The notes beneath the pieces were generated by a model. The model ran no database searches and was not told where the DNA came from. It saw only the letters and a program-made list of their open reading frames with translations. From assembly GCA_024196135.1 (NCBI GenBank), contig JAMQCK010001139.1, forward strand, positions 1 to 11,574: a DNA stretch of 11,574 nt, given 5' to 3'. A program made the translations under genes and the position numbers. The number at the start of each line of letters is the position of its first letter. Position 1 is the first letter of the stretch. Source of the DNA: Pleurotus ostreatus/Saccharomyces cerevisiae fusant. Lineage: Eukaryota; Opisthokonta. Of this stretch, positions 1 to 9,228 are shown piece after piece.

Positions 1-300
1 GCCGCCGCAGACGCGGGACGGAGAACAAAAGGCAGGGACAATTGGCAATTGTGTCTCACCCTTTTGTTCTTCGGCCCGGCCCGGAAACTTCCTTCTTTGG
101 TAATAAGCCGGCGTGCGCCACTCATTGTTGCCCACGGGACGAGCGCAAGACACAATAGAAGGCCGGCTGTGGAACTCGTCTCGCGCACACCATGCGGACT
201 GGGAGAGCAGGATCTATCAATGTGTGATACCACCCGAAGCCTTGAACGCGATCACAATAATCAACAATCGCGGTCGCTCCGGTGACCCAACCCCGGTCAA
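1..300. other. Intergenic, nothing recognised
   Basis: This stretch lies downstream of the nucleoside hydrolase stop codon and should include its 3' untranslated region. Several overlapping open frames occur on both strands, but none gives a recognisable protein, a plausible exon chain or a low-complexity signature. I see no tRNA, repeat or clear promoter element. It could include the promoter or end of a neighbouring gene that lies outside the window. Confidence 0.5.
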
Positions 301-1913
301 TTATGCAGCTAGCTCTATTCCCCATACGCGCTTCAACAGAAGCTCTAACAATGCTCGAGGCCCGGGTGTCTCCGTGATGCACAGAATCTTGGGACGATGG
401 CCGTCTGCTGGGTACTTTGTTTCCGTTTCCACGAGCGCCGGAACGTGATGCGAGTCCAGAGGTTCTACTTCCGTCTGCTCTTTCTTCGCGTGCGCGTCTG
501 CGCGGTTGGCCCCGATCTCGTATGCGCCATCATCCGCTCGACGATCGACGACGCACATACCCCGCGTCAGCTCTCCGTACCTGCAAGCATGGGTCAGCAT
601 TGCCTCTCGCAATCCCCTTATGTCGACTTCACCTCTCAATGTCAAACGCGCGTCCAGTAGCAGCCCACCCGGGCGCAAGCTCTGGCATCTGCCCCTCCGG
701 CTGTGGCGGATTGGCTATGGCGCACCACACGGCGACAATGTCATGCAGTTCCATCGCATCCTTCCCAAACTGCAGCATAATCTCTCGCGTGCGCTCCAGG
801 AATGCAGAAGTAAAGTGCGTGAGAGGCGGCTTGCGTGCGGCAGCACCCGATTCAAAGGCAGGGTCCACCTTAGAGCGGTAAACGTCGAATGGTAGCTCGT
901 GCGGTGTCGTAATGTCCAGGGGCATGAGCAGGAAACGGTCCAGAGGTATCCCATTGCCGAGCCGGGTGGGAATAAGGAGTTCCTTGACCGCGAAGGGGTC
1001 GGCGAAGAAATTGACTGCAATGTTCGTCAAGGAATGCTCTGCGCAGGGAGAAACGTAACCTACATTCCGCGGTAGGGCTCGTATTCCCAGGGACGTCAAT
1101 TGCCCCGCCCATGCAGACGACGCGGCCGATGCGCTCCCGTACAAGCTTCGGGTCCTTTCGAACGATGCTGGCTAGGTTTGTCAGAGGACCGAGCGCCATG
1201 TACGTGATGCTCCGCGCGGGCTGGTCCCTGATGAGCTCGAAGGCCACGTCGATGCCCGACTTGTCTGTCAGCTGTAGCTGAGGGACGGCCTTAGCTTCAG
1301 GAGCTACGATGTCGGGGTAGCGTTGGGCAATATCACCAAGGCCGTCCCTTCACCGAAGTTCAGTTTAGGTATCGACAATTCATCGCCGTAATTACATACC
1401 TTCCGTGGAAGTACTGAGCGCTATGTAATGCACCTTCCAGTGGACCATGACTGCCGATGGAGAGGATTGGACGCGAGTGATGGAAATTGTAGAAGCGATC
1501 TTTCTCCTCGGGGCGTTGTTCGTTGTTGCGGCGTATCACATCGTACAGCTTCAGAACATTGGACCTGCCTCGTTTGCATTCCAGGATTCCGGCGAGTAGC
1601 TCAGTCTTGCTTACCACGACGAATCCACATCAGTATTTCCTGAATATTTGGGGCAATGATCAGCCAACCCGCACGGAACCAGTGCTTTCCACTCACCAAA
1701 CGAAAGCACAATCGCCAGAATATCCAGCTCGGGAGACGCAAGCGCTAGCAATCTGACCATGCATCGCTCAGAATCTACCGTCCGCGCTGGAATGCAATTG
1801 TAACGGCACATACAGCGCAATCACATCGTCCACGCCCGGATCGGTGTCGACTGGCGTAATGTCATAGTCAGTCACAGACCGGCGCAATGTCAGTCACCGA
1901 TCCTGCGTTCCAT
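301..1913 (-). CDS. Inosine/uridine-preferring nucleoside hydrolase (8 exons)
   Basis: The product hydrolyses the N-glycosidic bond of ribonucleosides to ribose and free base (nucleoside salvage), probably in the cytosol since no signal peptide is seen. Exons: 1913..1898, 1850..1814, 1752..1697, 1639..1615, 1564..1400, 1347..1064, 1014..633, 580..301; 414 aa, the usual size for fungal members. The family signature DTDPGVDDVIA is at residues 7-17. It is followed by SFGNTDVDS, YFHGRDGLGDI (about 97-106), ALGPLTNLA (about 151-159) and GGAIDVPGNTSPTAEFN (about 180-196). The LHD motif near residues 284-286 holds the likely active-site His and a calcium-ligand Asp, and the end carries ETPGPRALLELLLKRVWGIE. 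The ATG at 1913 was chosen because a 47-bp intron then joins MERRI directly to VDTDPGVDD, while reading back without that intron meets a stop before any ATG. The 16-nt and 25-nt exons are unusually small. Family assignment is firm; exon 1 is the least certain part. Yeast Urh1 is a relative, but substrate preference cannot be read from the sequence. Confidence 0.92.
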
Positions 1914-2389
1914 TTCCCTCGACGATGAATAGTACTGACTGATTACTGGAATTCTCTGCCCTGTCATAAGGGACGTGACGGATGCAGTACTCCAGTAACG
2001 ACGGAGAGGAAGGAAGGAGGAGAATGAACAACATCATCATGAGATAGCGGGATCGAAGTGATTGCCTCCTATTCGGAGATAGCGGAGGTGGAAGCAAATT
2101 GGGCCACGTGGTGCACAATGGCCGGCGTTCTCCGGTGTTCAACTCGCGCGAGGGGCTCAGGATTGCTTTCGCGGGAGGTGGGTCTGCCTCACTGGCCACA
2201 GCCCTGGGTTGTACTAGTAATGACCATACAATAAGTATCTAAATACGATAGGACAGTTTGATGGAGCAGGACAGCAGGAAAGCGGTACTAATGTACAACA
2301 AGGCAAAATATAAATACGGCTGTTCGACGAGTCGTGCCTCGCCCCACGGCCTCTCAAAAAGTCTGTATGTGTCTGTATGTTTGTAGTAT
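1914..2389 (-). promoter_or_regulatory. TF1 3' region and nucleoside hydrolase promoter
   Basis: This 476-bp gap separates two genes on the same strand, so it should hold the 3' end of the TF1 transcript and the promoter of the nucleoside hydrolase. Visible elements: an exact tandem 10-bp duplication GTCTGTATGT at 2361-2380 just beyond the TF1 stop; a CACGTG palindrome (E-box type) at 2105-2110; and two copies of GAGATAGCGG at 2041-2050 and 2076-2085. The second copy overlaps CGG at 2074-2076, making two CGG triplets 6 bp apart. No TATA box was identified with confidence. An open frame at 1894-2199 lacks an ATG at its start and is not called. Confidence 0.5.
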
Positions 2390-4780
2390 CTATGATGCGG
2401 CATGGCCCATCCACATGTCGCCAACACCGATGTCCGTGCCCTCCATCCAGTTGATCATGTCGCTCCAGTTCTCCTCCGAAGTCGGATAGTTCCACCATTC
2501 GAGGGGGTCAGGCTCGCCTTTGCCATGCTGCGTGAAGATGGATGCCTCGCAGGGAACCGCAGAGTTGCTTGCGGTCGCAACACCATCGAAACCGAACGCC
2601 AGCCCGTCCACGGTCGTATGCAAAGACGAGCTGGGTGAGGTATCGCTGTCGGATGAGGACGAGGAGCAATTCGAGGCGCGAGAACTGCCTGCACGGATTT
2701 TGTCGAGCTCAGCAGTGATGTCGGCGACGATGTGCGTGCGATCAACGCCCGTGAAGACGCTGAACTCAATCATCTCGCGCAAGCTAGTGGAGGGGCGTGT
2801 CAGCGGCTGGCATATTGCGTCAAATAGACTTTTGACGTACGAAGCGAGAGCGTGCACGCGCTCTTCCGTGGTGACATCGGACTCGTCCAGCGGCTCGTCC
2901 TTCTCGACGGGCAGGAATACCTCCGCCCACGCCTCGAAGCCACCGGCTTGGAACATACCCAAGTAGTGCGCCGAGATGACCCCCCGCATGTCCGAAATGG
3001 CAGTAATTACGCTGCGGGCTGCGAGGGTCCGAATACGCTTGCACCACTCGGTTAAGCGGCTGGGAGACCCGCTCGTCCTCGTCGCATTCTCGCAGACGCG
3101 GCGTCGAATGGTGCGGTACAGCGCAACGGCCAGGCAGGCGAACGAGCTGGTCGAGCTGAAGACGCAGAGATGCAAGGAAGGCGTGTTTCCAGCGCTGCGA
3201 ATGAAGCGGCTGAAGCGAAGGACGGTCGTGTAGAAGTGCTCGGCGGCGGTGACATGACGCATGACCTCCAGTTCGTCCAGAGGGCTCTGCAGCGCCGTGA
3301 CTGAGGAGCCAGTCAGTGCGAAGCGAGATAAGCACCGCCTCTGATGCGCGTACCTCCTACGATATTCTCGATCGCGTCGCGCGTTAGCCGAACACAGCGC
3401 GTGCCATCTGTTTTATCGTCAGCGCGTTCCTATAGGATCGTCAAGCGACTTACATGAGTGTATAGCCTGAAGCACTCCCTGATTGGCGGGAAGTTCTTTT
3501 ACTTGAGCTAGGACCTCCTCGATGCCCTTCGGGGCCGGTCCCGTCATGAGGACTTCATCATGAGGGGAGCTGGGATGTTTTAGCTGTAATCAGGCTGACG
3601 GAAAATGGGAACTTACAATGGCAAGCTTTTTCCGACGCTGACGGAGTAGGCAGAGATCGCCAGCTAATGCCCATTGGTAAATATTCCTCTTGGGGACACA
3701 ACGCACTCACCAGTGATCCATGCCATTGAACGCGTTCAACGTCAGAATCCAGAGTACTCCTTCCGTTGCTGAGCGCGTCGCGGGTGGTCAACTCGGCGAG
3801 CGTCTGTGCCTGCCAAATGTAGGCGCTCGCCCACGGCATGGTGCTTTGCGAATCGTACACTACAAATTATGATAAGTTATTCAGCGCCAAGTGCCACCCC
3901 AAAGATTACTCACCAACATCCAGCAAGTTCAGCATGAAGCACGACGCCGCATTCTCCCTCGACGCCTGACTCGAAATCCCATCCTGATGCGCCTGCCGAA
4001 CCGCTTCTCCGTAAAGTCTGACGCTGACGGGCTTCCGCCGCCGCCCCGCCTCGCGCACGTTCGCCTCGTCCATCCATTCCTGCGAGACCTTATCCCAGCA
4101 CAGGTGCGTGTCTGGAAAGCGGTTCCCGGCCGCGTCATGACCAACGTAGAAGGGGTCAACTGAGACAAGGGACGCGAAGGCGAGGAAACAGCATGTCAGA
4201 ACGCGCTCTTGGGGGGCGAGCAGCCGAACGTCCCAGTCGCAGTTCTGCATGAGTTTCCGGTATCTCCGGACGGGGAAGAGTAAGCTGCCCCCTGGCATCA
4301 TGCGGCTGAGCACTGGTTTCCCCAAAGTCAGCTGTCGGTTGGGGAGAGCATCGAGAGGACGTACCGTCCAGTGCATCCTGAAGGAGGCTACCAGGGATGG
4401 TGTCGAAGGTAGACGTGAGGGGATGGGAGACGGTCTGATGAGAATTGCATGCCCCAAACGAAGATGGCTTATAAAGCGCGAGGGAAGAGCTCGTGCCACC
4501 GCTTGAGGTCTCGTCTTCCGGCTTTGGATTTTCTGCTGGTTCTGGCGAGTGTACTCTTGCCCTCTTCGTCCGTGGGCGTCGAGGAAGTATCGTAGTCGTG
4601 CATCTGCAACGTGTTGAGGGCATGTCTAGGAGGAACTTGGGCGCCAACGCACTGAATGCCCTTCTCTATACACCTGGGGCAGCCATCGGGGTCAGGATGG
4701 CAGATGACGCGTCGAGCTTTGCAGTAATCGCAGGCGCGCTTGCGCTTGAGGCCGTTCTGTGTCGCACTCGAGTCTGCCAT
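2390..4780 (-). CDS. Zn2Cys6 transcription factor TF1 (9 exons)
   Basis: Predicted nuclear DNA-binding regulator of 661 aa. Exons: 4780..4653, 4603..4365, 4312..3914, 3859..3711, 3663..3617, 3569..3454, 3407..3354, 3300..2841, 2783..2390. The ATG at 4780 lies just before the zinc cluster, after a KRKR stretch. Cysteines 17, 20, 27, 34, 37 and 44 fit CX2CX6CX6CX2CX6C; the sixth Cys is rebuilt across intron 1. A basic linker follows (PRRPRTKRARV, about 50-60). The central region carries LLFPVRRYRKLMQNCDWD, LLAPQERVL and LYGEAVRQAHQDGI, resembling the regulatory region of many basidiomycete Zn2Cys6 proteins. Near the C-terminus are a Ser-rich stretch and an acidic, Trp-rich end (WWNY, NWSDMINWME), a possible activation segment. 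It is a tandem paralogue of TF2 (4975-7333), and exons of 399, 149, 47 and 116 nt match exactly. TF1 alone has the intron at 3353..3301. Target genes are unknown; the neighbouring GH76 genes are candidates by position only. Confidence 0.92.
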
Positions 4781-4974
4781 GAGTCGCGCGGAAGGGGGGA
4801 GATGATGGACGCTGTGCAAGGAGTATAATGGACGGGCCGCGACTCCGCGACGATCATGAATCTCATTGACAGGTGGCGGTGCGATTAGCGACGATCACGT
4901 TCCGGTCACGGGGAAGTCAGGTGAGGATTTGTTGAACATGACTTTGGGGGTTCTCCTCTCGATAAGACGGCGTG
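4781..4974 (-). promoter_or_regulatory. TF1 promoter with element shared with TF2
   Basis: Only 194 bp separate the TF2 stop from the TF1 ATG, so the TF1 promoter and the TF2 3' end are packed together. Written on the plus strand, TCATT (4863-4867), GGCGGTGC (4875-4882) and GACGATCA (4890-4897) occur in the same order as upstream of TF2 at 7412-7438, at a similar distance from each ATG. A second GCGACGATCA lies at 4847-4856. The conservation is seen directly; a regulatory role is inferred. Confidence 0.5.
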
Positions 4975-7333
4975 TCAAAGCCCACTGGCATCATTGACAA
5001 ACCCACTCCCGTCTACAGTCCAAGAATTACTCGAGCAGCCTTCTACGCCCATCCAACCCGACAGATCGCTCCAATTCGTTTCCGGCGCATGGTTCCACCA
5101 ATCCATCGCTCCCGCTGAGTTCCCTGCAACAAGGGCGAGATCACCTGTGAACATGGGCACATCGTTCGGGATTGTAGGTGTGCCGGCAAAAGACAGCGGT
5201 TCGCTCGACAGAAATGAGCCTGGCGTCCCTGTAGCGCTGCCGTCTGATGGTGGCGAATGTCCGGGTAGGGCGCTGGGAGAGGTTTTCGCGCGAATGGTGT
5301 ACAGCTCGGACGTGATGGCTGCGACGATCTGTAACCGCTCAATGCCCATGAACATGCTGAACTTCAGCATCTCGCGCAAGCTGATCAAGAACCCGTCAGC
5401 GAATGACCGCATCATTCGGTGAAGGCACTCACGATGAAAGCGTCGCGATGCGATCCTCTTCGCTAATCTCGTTCTCGTCCAGCGCCTCGCCGTTTTCGTC
5501 CGTCAACAGGGTCTCTGCCCACTCCTGGAAGCCGCACGCCTGGAACAAGCCCATCCAGTGCGCCGCGATGACCCCACGCAGATCGGCAACCGCCCCAATC
5601 ACGCAGCGGGCAGCGACTACACGGCTTCGCCTGCAAAGCGCCGTCAGGCGAGCTGCCTGACCGCTCGCTGACACCGCGCTCTCGTTCAGGCGGCGCCGCA
5701 GGGCGCGATACAACGCCACCGCGAGAGAAGTGAATGTCGTCGAGGTGCTGTATAGAGACAATCGTAGCTCGCGCTCTTCGCCGATGCTATTGATGAATCT
5801 GCGAAAGCGAGAGACGGTGGTGTAGGAATGCTCGACGGCGGATACATGCCGCGCGACCTCCAGTTCGTCGAGAGGCTTCTGGAGCGCAGTAACTCCTATA
5901 ATATCCTCAATAGCGTCGCGTGTCAATCGCGCGCAGCGCGCCCCAACTGGAGGCTTGTCAGCGGAATCTACGAGAGTCGTTCGTATACGTACTGGAGTGC
6001 AAGGTATCTACAACGCCGTGGTGTCGATGGTACTCATGTATCCTCGTGAGGAGGTCGTCGATGTTTTTGGGCTCAGGCCCTGCTATCACCGCTTCATCGT
6101 GGCGCGAGCTGAAGCATCTTATGAGCGAACACCGAAGGAGCCTAGTTCCTGGACGTACAATGGCAAGCTCTTGCTTGTGCTGACGCAATATGCAGCGATA
6201 GCGGACTTTACCAAAGTCAGTCATGTCCTTCGCTTGATATTTGCGATGAACATACCAGAGATCCCCGCCATTGGACTCGCTCGACATCTGATGTGACACG
6301 AGGCGCCGTACTTCGAAAAGCGTCTAACGCAGCTTGCTCGCATATCGTGCGAAGCTGCCAGACAAATGCGTTCGCCCATGGCATGGGGCTTTGCGGGTCG
6401 TAAACTGCGAGTTGATGATCGGGCGAAGTAATACAAACGAGAGGCAATACTTACTGACGTCGAGCATATTTAGGAGGAAGCAAGACGCTGCATTCTCCTT
6501 CGAGGCTAGCGACGTGATGCCATCCTGGTGCGCCTGTCGAACAGCCTCCCCATAGAAGCGCACGCAAATAGGTCTCCTCCTGCGCCCGACCTCTCGAAGA
6601 TCGACATCTTCCATATACCCAGAGTTAACCTTCTCCCACCGCAAATGCGTGTCAGGAAACCTATGCCCATTGGCATCGTGCCCGACATAAAAGGGGTTGA
6701 CAGACACGAGAGACGAGAAAGCGAGGAAGCAGAGGATGAGTATGCGCTCTTGTGGCGCGAGCAAGCGGATGTCCCAGTCACAATTCTGCATGATAGTGCG
6801 GTATTTCTTGGTGGGGAAGAGGAGACTGTGGTCGGGCATCATTTGGGCGAGGGCTGCGATGACGGGGTTAGTGATCGGTATGGAATAGGCGCCCGTGGTG
6901 CTTACTGTCGAGGGCATCCTCAACCAGCGCTCCGGGGATAGCCTCGGAGTCGAAGGAGGAGCTGATATGATTTGAGGTTGTATGGACTCTTGCTGACGCT
7001 TGTTTCTGTAGCGCAAGATGATTGGGTTGATTGGAGACAGCTGTTGAGCTCTCCGCTTCTTGCTCCATCGGTATGTCCGCGGATTGTGAGGTCTCTGGCT
7101 GCTTCCCCTTCGTCGTCTTGCGTGGCCGCCGTGGCTTGAGCGTTGTAGTGCAGCTATCATGCAGTTGGTTATCCTGCCTATGAGATACACGAGGGAACGC
7201 ACTGTACGCCCTTCTCCCTGCAACGGGGGCACCCATCTGGGTGCGGGTGACAGATCACGCGCTTCGCTTTGCAGTAGTCGCACGCGCGCTTCCGTTTGTT
7301 GCTGCTCTGCCCTATGTTCGTCGCGTCTGACAT
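4975..7333 (-). CDS. Zn2Cys6 transcription factor TF2 (8 exons)
   Basis: Predicted nuclear DNA-binding regulator of 669 aa, tandem paralogue of TF1. Exons: 7333..7203, 7153..6906, 6853..6455, 6404..6256, 6205..6159, 6108..5993, 5946..5433, 5380..4975. The ATG at 7333 gives a short leader, then KRKR and the zinc cluster with Cys 18, 21, 28, 35, 38 and 45 (CX2CX6CX6CX2CX6C), the last Cys again just after intron 1. The linker TTTLKPRRPRKTTKG is basic. The central region carries SLLFPTKKYRTIMQNCDWD, LLAPQERILILCFLAF and RFYGEAVRQAHQDGI, then SDVERVQWRGSL. The C-terminal end keeps the aromatic-acidic pattern (DWWN, NWSDLSGWM) although the preceding Ser/Pro-rich linker has diverged. Its 514-nt exon equals TF1 exons 7 and 8 combined (54+460), which confirms both models. 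The reading frame of the 47-nt exon was chosen by phase and by higher TF1/TF2 similarity. Targets are unknown. Confidence 0.92.
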
Positions 7334-7637
7334 GGTTTCTGTGGATGGAAGGGGTGGGGAAGGGATGGCGGTAAGAGGCACAAAAGAACGATCGGTCCGG
7401 GTTGCCGAATGTCATTATGGCGGTGCACTTGACGATCATGCACAGGTTGCGGTTGAACTCAGGGTGAACTTCAACTTTATCGCACAGCTTCAAGCGCGAG
7501 TCCGAGTGCAGCATATGCTCAACGGTCCCTTCTTCACACTGTCTATCGATGTAGATGCCCGGGGTACGTAATTTATCATTATTCGAGATCTTCTGACCCA
7601 TATCGCTACTAAGTACCCAGCAAGTCTAACTCTTTAG
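7334..7637 (-). promoter_or_regulatory. GH76a 3' region and TF2 promoter
   Basis: This 304-bp gap holds the GH76a 3' end and the TF2 promoter. The element shared with TF1 is at 7412-7438 on the plus strand (TCATT 7412-7416, GGCGGTGC 7419-7426, GACGATCA 7431-7438), about 80-105 bp before the TF2 ATG. A minus-strand open frame runs through this gap into TF2, but it is out of frame with the zinc-cluster exon and is treated as chance. No clear TATA box was seen. Confidence 0.45.
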
Positions 7638-9228
7638 CTAGCACGGCCCATACTTTGCAGCGCAGATATGCGCCGCAAGGCCAGAGTCCTAGGGAGGATC
7701 ATCAGCGGACGACAAGGCAAGAAATACGTGAACCACCAACCTGCGACTGCGCTGAGAACGTGGTGCCACCCTGGCTTCCACCGTACCACACATTCTCGAT
7801 AGCGTATCCCTCCCCAGTCGCATAATGCACAACCGCCGACTCCTGCGCACCAATGAAGTCCGCGTACTTTGAAATGCTACCGGGGACGGCGTCCAAGTAG
7901 TACTGCAAGTGCTTCATCCAGATCCCCTTGAACATCGCCTGGTCCTGGTTGCACGTCGAGTTCGCCACATCGTCGCAGGACTCCTTGAGGATGCCGTTCT
8001 GCGTCTTGTGGGAGATGGTGGCATCGAGAGTGAGCTCTGCTTCATCGAGGAGGGATGCGTCGCCGGTAGCGACGTACAGCTGCGCGAGGCCAGAGGCTAC
8101 GACGCCCTGGTTGTAGATCCAGGTGGTCTGGCCGTTGTTCTTGCAGTCGTCGGTCAAGCTGCAGACCTTATCAGACGCATGCGACGCTGATGACGGTAGC
8201 GGCGTACCCGTCGTTCCACAAGCCATCCGAGTTTCTCATTCCCGAGTTCTTCACTGAAGATGGCGGTCAGGGTGCGATCGTGTCGACGCATTGTACTGAG
8301 TATGCTTACACCAATCCCATGTCTATGAACAGCGTTAGTCTTGTAGACAACCTTATAGGGCAGGTTTCGCGTACCTTCTTGGCATTGTCGAGGTAGGACT
8401 GGTCGCCGAAGCGATTGTAACCATTGGCCGAGAGATACAGGAAAAGCTCGTTCGTCACAGCATTCTTGTACGTATGGTCGCCCGACCACCATACTATCAA
8501 TTGGTGAGTTCAGACTAACACGTTGAAGATGGCTCGTCTCTTCCTCACCTCCACCACCGCAAGTTGAGTCGTCCCATTCAGAGGCAATGATATCGTAGAT
8601 GGTCTTTGCGCTGTCCTGCGGGTACCTTCAGCGCCATAGCGCATACCGGAGATGCAGCGATCCTCACCAGATAATCGCTAGCATCTTGACCGTTCTTGTT
8701 CTTGTAGTCAGCGACTTTCCACAACGCAAGCACGATCCACTGCAATGCTCTTCGTTGGCCTCAGCAACGACATGACGAGCACTGCATACGCACAGCTGCA
8801 TCGTCATTGCTCCCATTGAGCTGGAGCTCCCAAGCAGTCTTCGACCCGAGCGCGGCGAGGATGCCAATCCTGGTCCTGCCGATCACGTCGAAGGCATTCG
8901 AGCCGTCCGCCATCATGAGGTTGTACATGTCCTCGATCGTGTTCTAGGTAGGTGTCTGAGTGAGTTGACATGAGTGAGGTGGGTTGCCCTCACAGCATCC
9001 GTCCAGAGAATCCCCCAGCCGCCGTTGAGGGTGTTCCAGTAGACATCCTGCAAGCGTTGTGCGACGTTCTGTGGAACGCAGCATTAGCATAAGACCATAA
9101 GCATTGCACAGTACACGCACCGTGGCCGTCTCAAGAGTCGCCGCGCACTGATCGCGCCTACACGGGCGCGCGGTCACAGAGGATGCGCCAAGCGCTGCAA
9201 CAACCAAGGGGAAGAGCCGTGCAAACAT
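7638..9228 (-). CDS. GH76a: secreted glycoside hydrolase family 76, alpha-1,6-mannanase-like (10 exons)
   Basis: Predicted extracellular enzyme of 372 aa. GH76 members cleave (or transglycosylate) alpha-1,6-mannan, the backbone of fungal mannans. Exons: 9228..9121, 9068..8994, 8943..8794, 8739..8668, 8615..8549, 8493..8375, 8322..8310, 8253..8208, 8158..7741, 7688..7638. The ATG at 9228 starts a signal peptide (MFARLFPLVVAALGASSVTA, cut near residue 20). The mature part has NVAQRLQDVYW, GGWGILWTDA, NTIEDMYNLM and RTRIGILAALG. EWDDSTCGGGVWW at about 148-160 follows, with D150-D151 the likely catalytic Asp pair. Further on are YKNAVTNELFLYLS, SDGLWNDG and TTWIYNQGVVASGLAQLY, with the end LAAHICAAKYGPC. 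No C-terminal GPI signal is seen, unlike Dfg5/Dcw1-type relatives, so a soluble secreted enzyme is likely. Exon 7 is only 13 nt. All junctions keep phase. Exact substrate (own wall, yeast mannan or other) is unknown. Confidence 0.93.

Larger units (their letters stand above)
2390..7438 (-). repeat. Tandem duplication of the Zn2Cys6 gene
   Basis: Two head-to-tail copies of one gene with part of its promoter: about 2390-4897 (TF1) and 4975-7438 (TF2), offset about 2.55-2.58 kb. The copies share exon lengths, intron positions and upstream elements, while introns and surface linkers have diverged, so the duplication is not recent. The only structural difference in the coding part, besides small length changes in the N-terminal linker and C-terminal tail, is one intron. 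Confidence 0.9.

Noticed and set aside
1894..2199. 101-codon minus-strand frame with a hydrophobic stretch
   Set aside because: It begins with GTG, not ATG, has no recognisable domain and ends over the nucleoside hydrolase first exon in another frame.
2361..2380. Tandem GTCTGTATGT duplication as a functional 3' UTR element
   Set aside because: It is an exact repeat, but only two short copies. The transcript strand does not carry a UGUA-type Puf site, so a role cannot be supported.
2784..2840. In-frame coding of this TF1 segment (YVKSLFDAICQPL...)
   Set aside because: It has a good donor, branch-like site and acceptor. Removing it joins sequence that matches TF2, where the equivalent intron holds a stop.
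3617..3663. Alternative open frame of TF exon 5 (also 6159-6205 in TF2)
   Set aside because: The other frame is open in both paralogues, but it does not fit the exon phase and is less similar between TF1 and TF2 than the chosen frame.
4994..5422. 142-codon plus-strand open frame
   Set aside because: It is the reverse shadow of the last TF2 exon, low in complexity and without a domain.
6324..7601. 425-codon minus-strand open frame running from the GH76a/TF2 gap through TF2
   Set aside because: It contains TF2 exon 3 in frame, but passes through the zinc-cluster exon in the wrong frame and across two introns. The TF1/TF2 comparison supports the spliced model instead.
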